A DNA stretch of 64,000 bases, taken from Chelonoidis abingdonii. Lineage: Eukaryota > Chordata > Testudines > Testudinidae. This document shows, piece after piece, positions 62,501-64,000 of this stretch. Position 1 is the first letter of the stretch, and each line of letters starts with the position of its first letter. The notes beneath the pieces are model-generated. The model was not told where the DNA came from. It did no database searches and worked only from the letters and a program-made list of their open reading frames with translations. The position numbers and the translations under genes were made by a program. The DNA lies in the NCBI RefSeq assembly GCF_003597395.2, contig NC_133778.1:24294785-24358784 (forward strand), read 5' to 3'.

Positions 62501-63381
62501 TACTTTACTGGACAGATTATACCTTTCTAAGTATTATTTCATTGATAAATTTGTGTCATCACATTAATTCTTTTTGCTGTGGTGTTGTAGCCATGTTGGT
62601 CCCAGTATATTAGAGAGACAAAGTCAGTGAGGTAATGCCTTGTGTTAGACTAACTTCTGTTGGTGATAGAGACAAGCTTTCGAGCTTCCACAGAGCTCTT
62701 CTTCAGGTCTGGGAAAGGTACTCAGAACGTCACCTCTAAAAATAAGGGACCATGCAAGGTGAAGTGGGCAGTTAACACCTCTATAGTCCTAAAACAGAGA
62801 AGGATTAATAGGTTACAGATTGTTGTAAAGAGCCATAAATCCAGTGCCTTTATTAAATCCATGGTTTTTGGTGTCTAGCAGAGTTATGAATTTACGTTTC
62901 CAGACTCATCTTTTGAAGGTGTGCAAGTTCTGACTTGGCTAGACACCAGAAATCATGGAGTTAATAAAGACACTGGATTTTTATGGTTCATTACAGTGAT
63001 CTGTAACCCACTAACCCTCCTTTGTCCTTCGATTGTAGACATATTAACTGCCCACTTCATCTTGAACACAGGCTTTTCATGTTTAATATGACAGATTAAA
63101 GAAATTGTGGAGCTTGATGGGAAGACATTTATGTTGTTTAATTTTGTATCCCCTAGGCATATATACAGAAGGTGGAAACACGGGATATGTTTGAGTTGGA
63201 ACAGAAATTGGTGGACTCTAAAAATTACCTTGCTTTTCTGATAGAGTGTGCAAACTTTTCACCAGCAGATATTCGACTGAATAATAGTGTTTTTCAGTGG
63301 TATGCTCGAATGTCAGAGATTTTTGAAGAGCACAGAAAAATAATTAAAGAAAAAACAGAGCAATTTCAAGAGGGACTTAAG
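11549..63381 (+). CDS. DNAH7: DNAH7, axonemal dynein heavy chain 7, 5' part (15 exons, gene continues beyond the window)
   Basis: DNAH7 is a motor heavy chain of the inner dynein arms of motile cilia and sperm flagella. Fifteen coding exons (11549-11563, 21726-21791, 23438-23546, 24682-24835, 27214-27307, 30317-30497, 30904-30979, 36901-37026, 42551-42670, 44958-45141, 46431-46610, 50261-50536, 59279-59406, 59670-59748, 63157-63381) have AG and GT borders and join in phase without a stop into 671 codons. Human DNAH7 has about 4,000 residues, so this is the N-terminal tail. The linker, the six AAA modules and the microtubule-binding stalk lie downstream of the window. Paralogues such as DNAH12 and DNAH3 are similar in sequence. 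Synteny with STK17B and the N-terminus (MGSEQ with VKFLPQL soon after) favour DNAH7. Confidence 0.92.
11640..12830. repeat. GC-rich minisatellite, unit ~112 bp, about 9-10 copies, in DNAH7 intron 1
   Basis: A block of the type CCCCCAGAGCGACCCCTGG recurs near 11823, 11933, 12043, 12231, 12334, 12447, 12567, 12679 and 12797. Steps are about 103-120 bp, with one interval of 188. Each unit also carries CACTGACC and CACTGCCCCCCTGCT blocks. Units differ by many single-base insertions and deletions. The array begins 76 bp after the exon 1 donor and gives long spurious minus-strand ORFs. Confidence 0.88.
13060..14750. other. DNAH7 intron 1, unassigned AT-rich sequence
   Basis: No coding exon with family similarity is visible. 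A patch near 13600-13735 resembles the short palindromic repeats of the kind seen at 61970-62150, but it is too degenerate to delimit. Confidence 0.4.
14870..16475 (+). mobile_element. DIRS-like tyrosine-recombinase retrotransposon, copy 1 (3' part)
   Basis: Sequence 14890-15180 reads as degraded DIRS polyprotein, and 15240-16080 as the tyrosine recombinase domain, including [25 protein letters not shown] (the HxxR box) and FASHYAIV with the catalytic tyrosine. The frame shifts several times. The stretch that should carry the first catalytic arginine (a SARRVSEL-type block) is missing at ~15537. The end holds complementary repeats: GACATGAGCAACACATCTT-type sequence at 16404-16466 is the inverse of 16155-16215, the terminal architecture of DIRS elements. 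5'-truncated. Confidence 0.82.
16404..16466 (-). repeat. Inverted terminal copy of DIRS copy 1
   Basis: This segment is the reverse complement, with few mismatches, of 16155-16215. The + strand at 16122-16153 carries a third, partial copy. The shared core is CAGTTAC(C)TTTTC and TGCTCATGTC. It marks the right end of the element. Confidence 0.75.
16480..17235. other. DNAH7 intron 1, no assignable feature
   Basis: Mixed sequence with an A-rich portion around 16840-17060. It has no recognisable gene and no clear repeat boundaries. 17100-17230 may be further degraded CR1, but the match is too weak to call. Confidence 0.3.
17240..18355. mobile_element. LTR-like retroelement terminal sequence, diverged relative of the solo LTR at 19001
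   Basis: The middle of this block (GGCTTGTTATCCAAGAG..., AACAAATTTATTACCTA..., AGATAGATTTCAAGTGATT) aligns by eye with 19330-19450 of the solo LTR. The 3' ends share ATCATA-GGATGAACATGGGG followed by a TCACAG end. Length is about 1.1 kb, like the other two LTRs. The 5' border and target duplication are not clear. No coding region is present. Confidence 0.55.
18356..18995 (+). mobile_element. CR1 LINE, sense, 5' segment of a copy split by an LTR
   Basis: Degraded reverse-transcriptase reading includes [27 protein letters not shown] and [10 protein letters not shown]. The last is cut by the LTR at 19001 and resumes at 20135 with [14 protein letters not shown]. Multiple stops make it non-functional. 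Confidence 0.85.
19001..20129. mobile_element. Solo LTR (1129 bp) inserted in CR1, target duplication GATAC
   Basis: The element runs from TATGACA to TGTCACA, near-perfect inverted ends. It is flanked by the direct repeat GATAC at 18996-19000 and 20130-20134. Removing it with one GATAC rejoins the CR1 reading frame exactly. There is no internal coding region, so it is a recombined solo LTR of an endogenous retrovirus-like or other LTR element. Confidence 0.88.
20135..20725 (+). mobile_element. CR1 LINE, sense, 3' continuation after the LTR
   Basis: The CR1 reverse transcriptase continues with [27 protein letters not shown] and, out of frame, the VLFVQSLV block and the fragment before NDLD-type motifs. 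Stops and frameshifts are frequent. The copy ends before the G-rich block at 20738. Confidence 0.85.
20738..20885. repeat. G-rich (purine-strand) low-complexity block
   Basis: About 110 bases of GGGGAGG / GGGGTGGAGTGGG-type sequence, then GAGCACCCCCTGGGAAC. Runs of three or more G recur at short spacing. It is probably the GC-rich part of a common interspersed element. Its family is not assigned. Confidence 0.55.
21036..21548. mobile_element. Palindromic MITE, copy 1, interrupted by a nested element
   Basis: It opens with GGGTATGTTTACAGTACAGC and closes with the inverse GCTGTATGTATGC...ACAGTGTAGTCATA. TGTGCTAGCTCTGC, GAGCTAACATGCTAAAAATA and the inverse AGTTAGCACAAGTCTGTCTACCC lie inside. 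It is the same family as 22288-22598. A 214 bp element sits within it at 21236-21449. Confidence 0.72.
21236..21449. mobile_element. 214 bp hAT-like MITE nested in MITE copy 1, target duplication GTTGCAGC
   Basis: A perfect 8 bp direct repeat GTTGCAGC flanks it (21228-21235 and 21450-21457). The ends are inverted: TAGGATTGCCACCT on the left and, read inverted, TAGGGTTATCACCT on the right. An 8 bp duplication with short inverted ends is typical of hAT elements. No coding capacity. Confidence 0.82.
21726..21791 (+). CDS. DNAH7: DNAH7 coding exon 2 (residues 6-27)
   Basis: Acceptor TTTTTTGTAG and donor GTAATA bound 66 bases (22 codons, phases 0 and 0). The product [10 protein letters not shown]...VKFLPQLAQ has the basic stretch and FLPQL motif near the N-terminus of DNAH7. 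This N-terminal part is variable and probably disordered. Confidence 0.82.
22288..22598. mobile_element. Palindromic MITE, copy 2
   Basis: Left end GTATGTTTACGCTGTC and right end GTGTAAACAGTCA are inverted. Both arms carry GTGCTAGCTCACTC / TGTGCTAACTCAAGG and CAGCATGCTAAAAATAGCAGTGTG. It matches copy 1 at 21036-21548 without the nested insert. Confidence 0.72.
22600..23435. other. DNAH7 intron 2, remainder
   Basis: AT-rich intronic sequence with no recognisable gene or delimited repeat before exon 3. Confidence 0.4.
23438..23546 (+). CDS. DNAH7: DNAH7 coding exon 3 (residues 28-64)
   Basis: Acceptor TATTTATTTCAG and donor GTAAGA bound 109 bases, leaving phase 1. The product begins [18 protein letters not shown] and includes [11 protein letters not shown]. 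It is hydrophilic N-terminal tail with no domain call. Confidence 0.82.
23645..23835 (+). repeat. MIR-type (CORE-) SINE relic
   Basis: The order of landmarks follows the MIR core: GAGCAAGTCACAATCTCTATG, TGCCTCATTTTTTTCC, TTTGTGAAATCGATACAATG, TGTTTGTAAAGTGC, GAATGCTGTAGAAGTGC. It is highly diverged, so it predates the younger CR1 and DIRS insertions. Confidence 0.75.
24530..24615. repeat. Old short palindromic repeat
   Basis: GGTGATCCTGAAAGATGCTGAG... and ...GAGGGTACTCAGCAC form an inverted pair around CATTGAAGTAAATG. It is the same class of relic as 8200-8290. Confidence 0.45.
24682..24835 (+). CDS. DNAH7: DNAH7 coding exon 4 (residues 64-115)
   Basis: Acceptor TTTCATGCAAG and donor GTGAGT bound 154 bases, phases 1 to 2. 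The product runs [14 protein letters not shown]...[19 protein letters not shown]. The overlapping ATG-initiated ORF here merely reads through the acceptor. Confidence 0.87.
24836..25427. other. DNAH7 intron 4, 5' part, nothing recognised
   Basis: AT-rich intronic sequence without delimited repeats. Confidence 0.35.
25428..25585 (+). mobile_element. Penelope-like element 3' tail
   Basis: GCATCTGAAGAAGTGGGTT, ACCCACGAAAGCTTATGCCC, AAATAAATCTATTCG and AAGGTGCCATCAGACACCTC match, in the same order, the 3' end of the Penelope-like copy at 50905-52085 read on its coding strand. A short inverted piece (AATGAGGAGTCCAGTGGCACC) precedes it. The copy is truncated to the tail and non-coding. Confidence 0.78.
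25590..27030. other. DNAH7 intron 4, central part, nothing recognised
   Basis: AT-rich sequence with no family-like coding exon and no clear repeat borders. Confidence 0.35.
27031..27185. mobile_element. Penelope-type tail in inverted duplicate, forming a hairpin
   Basis: The unit ATTGGACCAACTTCTGTTGG...GACA at 27060-27090 is repeated inverted at 27098-27128 with 30 of 31 positions matching and a 7-base loop. Flanking GGTGGGTGAGGTA / TATTACCTC and ACCAGCATAGCTACAACAAC belong to the same sauropsid repeat seen at 62575-62710. Confidence 0.75.
27214..27307 (+). CDS. DNAH7: DNAH7 coding exon 5 (residues 115-146)
   Basis: Acceptor TTTTGTTAG and donor GTAATT bound 94 bases, phases 2 to 0. The product is (M)[20 protein letters not shown], then [11 protein letters not shown]. 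The exon has no ATG-initiated ORF of its own and was found by splice-site phase. Confidence 0.85.
27308..29780. other. DNAH7 intron 5, nothing assignable
   Basis: AT-rich intronic sequence. Short ORFs (for example around 28330-28520) show no family features. Confidence 0.35.
29785..30010. mobile_element. Possible short DNA-transposon relic
   Basis: GTGTCTACACAATTTTCAGC near the start and GGCAGTGTCCACGTTACTG...GCTAGTGCTCTGTAGAG near the end resemble the TCTACAC-type ends of small hAT-like elements. Assignment is tentative. Confidence 0.35.
30317..30497 (+). CDS. DNAH7: DNAH7 coding exon 6 (residues 147-207)
   Basis: Acceptor TTTAATGTACAG and donor GTAAAT bound 181 bases, phases 0 to 1. The product begins [20 protein letters not shown] and ends LSVKKAIG/V. 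The [17 protein letters not shown] segment is characteristic of the conserved part of this dynein subfamily's tail. Confidence 0.92.
30904..30979 (+). CDS. DNAH7: DNAH7 coding exon 7 (residues 207-232)
   Basis: Acceptor CTTCTTTTAG and donor GTAAGA bound 76 bases, phases 1 to 2. The product is [12 protein letters not shown], then [14 protein letters not shown]. It is too short for an ATG-initiated ORF and was placed by phase. Confidence 0.88.
32487..33718 (-). mobile_element. CR1 LINE, antisense, inserted in DIRS copy 2
   Basis: On the minus strand the reverse-transcriptase C-terminal end reads [17 protein letters not shown]...[17 protein letters not shown] (33167-33367), a CR1 hallmark. The 3' UTR follows to 32487, ending in the GGCCGTACTAGTCAGA-type sequence. 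The same family as 9040-9635, but longer. 5'-truncated. Confidence 0.9.
33833..34380. mobile_element. Non-autonomous hAT transposon (548 bp), target duplication GCTCTACA/GCTCTGCA
   Basis: Terminal inverted repeats begin TAGAGCCCTGCACAGATACA on the left and, read inverted, TAGAGCCCTGTGCAGATACA on the right, continuing through AGATTT. Flanks are GCTCTACA (33825-33832) and GCTCTGCA (34381-34388), an 8 bp duplication with one mismatch. The GC-rich interior with CAGCAG runs gives spurious ORFs on both strands. No transposase. Confidence 0.87.
36240..36895. other. DNAH7 intron 7, 3' end, nothing recognised
   Basis: AT-rich intronic sequence between DIRS copy 2 and exon 8. Confidence 0.35.
36901..37026 (+). 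CDS. DNAH7: DNAH7 coding exon 8 (residues 232-274)
   Basis: Acceptor TGTTTTGTTTAG and donor GTAAGT bound 126 bases, phases 2 and 2. The product includes [20 protein letters not shown] and [19 protein letters not shown], strongly conserved in this dynein subfamily (DNAH7/12/3 type). Confidence 0.93.
   Translation, partial: NGSCAKTLEQVFLVSLQLHKGKFVCNEPHNVGCSGLMGDFF
37030..37805. other. DNAH7 intron 8, 5' part, nothing recognised
   Basis: Contains only short ORFs without family features. Confidence 0.35.
37812..37993 (-). mobile_element. DNA transposon end (Tc1/mariner-like), truncated
   Basis: Read on the minus strand it starts GTATATACTCAATCATAAGC and continues through GTTTATATGCTGACCCC, AATAAGCCGACCCTATAATTC and the block CCAGACCATCAAGATAACCC, an order I recognise from an abundant turtle DNA element. 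The remainder is missing. Confidence 0.6.
37995..41575. other. DNAH7 intron 8, central part, mostly unassigned
   Basis: No coding exon found. A T-rich stretch lies at 39115-39140. At 40243-40268, AGAATCATAGAGTCATAGAAT resembles the antisense (CATAGAAT)n terminus of a CR1, possibly a very short 3' stub. 40290-40960 is pyrimidine-richer but unrecognised. Confidence 0.35.
41588..42433. mobile_element. Non-autonomous hAT transposon (846 bp), target duplication GTTATAAT
   Basis: A perfect 8 bp direct repeat GTTATAAT flanks it at 41580-41587 and 42434-42441. The ends are inverted: TAGGGCCCTGCCAAATTCAC on the left and, read inverted, TAGGACTATACCAAATTCAT on the right. ATGAAATTCATGA-type A/T-rich sub-terminal arms enclose a GC-rich core with repeated GGAGCTGCTGCTGG blocks. 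No transposase frame. Confidence 0.9.
42551..42670 (+). CDS. DNAH7: DNAH7 coding exon 9 (residues 274-314)
   Basis: Acceptor GGCTGTCTTACAG and donor GTATGA bound 120 bases, phases 2 and 2. The product runs [40 protein letters not shown]. Confidence 0.93.
42865..42955 (+). repeat. MIR-type SINE fragment (3' part)
   Basis: GGGATAATGATGCTC...TGTAAAATGCTTTGAGAT...GGATGAAAAGAGATGTATAGATGCTAAG follows the 3' half of MIR. It is highly diverged. Confidence 0.6.
43285..43370. repeat. Old palindromic repeat
   Basis: GCCCTAATCTTGCAATGGGATTC, then TGTGGAGCCCCATTGAAGGATCAGGGTC. The two halves are partly inverse (CTAATCTTGCAATGGG against CCCATTGAAGGATCAGG), as in short foldback relics elsewhere in the window. 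Confidence 0.45.
43375..44950. other. DNAH7 intron 9, remainder, nothing assignable
   Basis: Contains degenerate pieces near 43680-43745 and 43990-44070 that resemble the small palindromic relics, plus AT-rich sequence. No exon found. Confidence 0.35.
44958..45141 (+). CDS. DNAH7: DNAH7 coding exon 10 (residues 314-375)
   Basis: Acceptor TTCTTTCAAG and donor GTAAGT bound 184 bases, phases 2 to 0. The product begins [20 protein letters not shown] and ends [31 protein letters not shown] lies within it, a helical tail segment conserved among inner-arm heavy chains. Confidence 0.94.
45145..46425. other. DNAH7 intron 10, nothing assignable
   Basis: A GC-richer stretch at 45410-45620 is unrecognised. 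The rest is AT-rich. Confidence 0.35.
46431..46610 (+). CDS. DNAH7: DNAH7 coding exon 11 (residues 376-435)
   Basis: Acceptor TGTTTTTGTTAG and donor GTAAGA bound 180 bases, 60 codons in phase 0. The product begins [20 protein letters not shown] and ends [13 protein letters not shown], typical of the dynein tail just N-terminal to the linker. Confidence 0.94.
47187..49257. mobile_element. DNA transposon (2071 bp), non-autonomous, 3 bp target duplication TGA
   Basis: Inverted ends begin GGCCTGGTCTACACTACGCG on the left and, read inverted, GGCCACGTCTACACTATGCG on the right. Both continue into ATCGA-rich sub-terminal arms (TTAAATCGATTTAA, TATCGATATAAAG). TGA flanks at 47184-47186 and 49258-49260. 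A 3 bp duplication suggests PIF/Harbinger, although TGA is off the usual TWA pattern. The interior carries repeated GGTAGACGGTRCA...TGGTAACCGTC sequence, a C run at 47901-47912 and an A run near 48870-48886. No intact transposase frame. Confidence 0.82.
49930..50135. mobile_element. Small palindromic MITE
   Basis: GTGTAGATGAACAGTTAGTA near the left and ACTAACTGTTTGTCTAGACA near the right are inverted. TCGACGTAGACATTTAGTATG lies between. No coding capacity and no clear target duplication. Confidence 0.55.
50261..50536 (+). CDS. DNAH7: DNAH7 coding exon 12 (residues 436-527)
   Basis: Acceptor TTTTTCCAAAG and donor GTAAAT bound 276 bases, 92 codons in phase 0. The product includes [40 protein letters not shown] and EEIQYTSRK. 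It is charged and helical, probably part of the tail that binds accessory chains. Confidence 0.95.
50640..50900. mobile_element. Possible DIRS-type terminal fragment
   Basis: The GC-richer stretch with CAGCAGTGTCCATTGGGGCC and CCTTCAGTTTCTTCTAGC resembles the leader region of the DIRS elements in this window. It has no coding content, and the Penelope-like element abuts it. Weak call. Confidence 0.35.
50905..52085 (-). mobile_element. Penelope-like retroelement, 3' part with GIY-YIG endonuclease domain (inactivated)
   Basis: On the minus strand a frame at 52072-51674 encodes a fragment with [20 protein letters not shown] and [20 protein letters not shown], the region before the endonuclease. 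A shifted frame at ~51600-51440 gives [15 protein letters not shown], a TAG stop at the second motif tyrosine (+ strand 51499-51501), then [15 protein letters not shown], a GIY-YIG nuclease pattern. The tail to 50905 contains GAAGTGGGTTTTAGCCAAC and AAATAAATTTGTTAGTCTC. The reverse transcriptase is missing. A pseudoelement. Confidence 0.85.
55214..55920. mobile_element. Unclassified ~707 bp insertion inside DIRS reverse transcriptase
   Basis: The reverse transcriptase frame stops after ILDLR (55213) and resumes with [16 protein letters not shown] at 55921. The intervening sequence starts GACCCTGTAGCAG and ends CCTCGCTACA, so TGTAGC / GCTACA form short inverted ends. It is GC-rich and non-coding. 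No convincing target duplication, so the class is undetermined. Confidence 0.6.
56371..58082 (+). mobile_element. CR1 LINE, sense, inserted in DIRS copy 3
   Basis: The degraded reverse-transcriptase C-terminal part ([14 protein letters not shown] block at ~56550, CKKHLEYCV-type sequence near 56990) leads into the 3' UTR. It ends GGAGGTCAGACTGGATGATG...CTTGAACTCTATGACTCTG, the CR1 3' terminus. It breaks DIRS sequence at 56370, just after the FVGALLDA reading. Confidence 0.88.
59279..59406 (+). CDS. DNAH7: DNAH7 coding exon 13 (residues 528-570)
   Basis: Acceptor TTGTGTTCTAG and donor GTAAAT bound 128 bases, phases 0 to 2. The product begins [20 protein letters not shown] and continues [20 protein letters not shown]. 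Confidence 0.94.
59670..59748 (+). CDS. DNAH7: DNAH7 coding exon 14 (residues 570-596)
   Basis: Acceptor TATATATTTCAG and donor GTATAC bound 79 bases, phases 2 to 0. The product is [26 protein letters not shown], a conserved helical motif of axonemal heavy chains. The ORF that overlaps it reads through both splice sites. Confidence 0.94.
59825..60265 (+). mobile_element. CR1 LINE 3' UTR fragment, sense
   Basis: It ends GGAGGTCGGACTAGATGATCATGAAG, then CTTCTGACTTTAAAACCTATGAGTCTATAAG, the CR1 3' terminus with its short direct tail. The body matches 57600-58082 in order (GGGCCAGGAAGGAATTTTC, CCCAGGTCAGATTG). Confidence 0.85.
60464..61579. mobile_element. Solo LTR-like element (1116 bp), target duplication CAGGC/CAAGC
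   Basis: It starts TATGACC and ends ACGTCACA, like the TATGACA...TGTCACA ends of the solo LTR at 19001-20129, and is almost the same length. The flanks CAGGC (60459-60463) and CAAGC (61580-61584) agree at four of five positions. It contains no coding frame of note. Confidence 0.7.
61970..62150. repeat. Palindromic interspersed repeat with AGCATGTGCTTAAG core
   Basis: AAAATTAAGCATGTGCTTAAG at 62015-62037 is repeated inverted as GCACATGCTTAATTTTAAG at 62062-62083, around CAGCAAAGCACTT. This is a widespread sauropsid foldback relic. Confidence 0.6.
62575..63062 (-). mobile_element. Penelope-type element 3' region with internal inverted duplication
   Basis: Minus-strand landmarks include GACCTGAAGAAGAGCTCTG, GCTCGAAAGCTTGTCTC and the GGACCAACATGGCTACAACA end at 62575, the same repeat as 27031-27185. 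Upstream, 62761-62879 is repeated inverted at 62938-63058 (GAAGTGGGCAGTTAA..., ...GTGTCTAGC). It lies 95 bp before exon 15. Confidence 0.75.
62761..63058. repeat. Large imperfect inverted repeat (arms ~120 bp, spacer 58 bp)
   Basis: Left arm 62761-62879 and right arm 62938-63058 share GAAGTGGGCAGTTAA, GGTTACAGAT, CCATAAA(A)ATCCAGTG, CTTTATTAA and GGTGTCTAGC in inverted orientation. The arms are different copies of one element segment. Confidence 0.82.
63157..63381 (+). CDS. DNAH7: DNAH7 coding exon 15 (residues 597-671)
   Basis: Acceptor TATCCCCTAG and donor GTTAGT bound 225 bases, 75 codons in phase 0. The product begins [20 protein letters not shown], contains [20 protein letters not shown] and [20 protein letters not shown], and ends EQFQEGLK. 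It approaches the start of the linker region, which lies beyond the window. Confidence 0.95.
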
Positions 63382-63654
63382 GTTAGTAATGAAAGCTTTT
63401 TAAAACCCTTTGTTTATTTGAATATTTTAAATAATGCAATTGACATAAAAATCATATTGATGAGCATAATCTTTTTAAATTAATTTTACACCGCTCCTTT
63501 TAAAAACCATGCATAATTAATTACATTAAATAAACATATGACTCACTACATATCAGAATATATAATATTAACTGATTTGTATTGATTTCTTATTAATTTG
63601 ATTGCACATACCATGAATGACTTCTACAATCTAAGCCATATTTCAAATGTGAAG

Positions 63655-64000
63655 TTGCGGAACTATTAACTATGTTTGTAACCTGTCCTTTAAATCGGCT
63701 TCTTTACCCAACGACTGGAAGATAGCTAATGTAACATCAATATTTAAAAACGACTCTAGAGGTGATCCCGGCAATCACAGACCGGTAGGTCTAATGTCAG
63801 TACCGGGCAAATTAGTTGAAACAATAGTAAAGAATAAAATTGTCAGACACCTAGAAGAACATAAATACTTGGGCAAAAGTCAACATGGATTCTGTAAAGG
63901 GAAATCGTGTCTTACTAATCTATTAGAGTTCTTTGAAGGGGTCAACAAACATGTGGACAAGGGGGATCCAGTGGACATAGTGTACTTAGATTTCCAGAAA
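63655..64000 (+). mobile_element. CR1 LINE, sense, reverse transcriptase frame open to the window end
   Basis: From about 63656 an uninterrupted frame encodes INYVCNLSFKSASLPNDWK, IANVTSIFK, GDPGNHRPVGLMSVPGKLVE, KSQHGFCKGKSCLTNLLEFF and DPVDIVYLDFQK, where the Asp is the first catalytic aspartate of the polymerase (motif A). More than 110 codons lack a stop, so this copy is younger than the others here. 5'-truncated, continues beyond the window. Confidence 0.93.

Noticed and set aside
11549..63381. DNAH12 or DNAH3 as the identity of the dynein gene
   Set aside because: The tail is similar between these paralogues, but the neighbouring STK17B exon and the N-terminal residues fit DNAH7 best. 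A reciprocal search would be decisive.

Overview
This is vertebrate nuclear DNA, not a microbial or viral replicon. It has split genes with consensus GT-AG introns, a CpG-rich promoter, and a repeat load of CR1 LINEs, DIRS-like tyrosine-recombinase retrotransposons, Penelope-like elements, hAT and Tigger-like DNA transposons and MIR-type SINE relics. That mix points to a sauropsid, most likely a turtle. The organism call comes from recognising repeat families, not from a search.

Two protein-coding genes are present, both on the + strand. The first is the last coding exon of STK17B (DRAK2 kinase, 1248-1521) followed by its 3' UTR. The second is the 5' part of DNAH7 (axonemal inner-arm dynein heavy chain 7). 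Its GC-rich promoter lies near 10.9-11.55 kb and its start codon is at 11549. Fifteen coding exons (11549-63381) join in phase into 671 codons of the N-terminal tail, and the gene continues past the window. The order STK17B then DNAH7 on one strand matches the mammalian neighbourhood and separates DNAH7 from its close paralogues. An X-box-like RFX site lies 113 bp upstream of the start codon, as expected for a motile-cilium gene.

Layout: 1-1011, end of a Tigger-like DNA transposon carrying a ~400 bp palindrome; 1248-1521, STK17B exon; 1.5-10.8 kb, 3' UTR and intergenic DNA with a CR1 copy; 10.9-11.6 kb, DNAH7 promoter and exon 1; 11.64-12.83 kb, a ~112 bp GC-rich minisatellite in intron 1; 14.9-16.5 kb, DIRS copy 1; 17.2-20.7 kb, a CR1 split by a solo LTR with a clear 5 bp target duplication; 21.7-30.98 kb, exons 2-7; 31.4-36.2 kb, DIRS copy 2 interrupted by a CR1 and a hAT element; 36.9-46.6 kb, exons 8-11 with a hAT element; 47.19-49.26 kb, a 2.07 kb DNA transposon; 50.26-50.54 kb, exon 12; 50.9-52.1 kb, a Penelope-like element with a GIY-YIG domain; 52.2-58.6 kb, DIRS copy 3 with two insertions; 59.3-63.4 kb, exons 13-15 among CR1, LTR and Penelope sequence; 63.66-64.0 kb, a CR1 whose reverse-transcriptase frame is still open.

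I found no new gene system. The points worth attention are the nested insertions dated by their target duplications, the specific catalytic-residue losses in the recombinases and the GIY-YIG endonuclease, the inverted arrangement of three Penelope-derived inserts, the acceptor-like minisatellite beside exon 1, and the RFX site.
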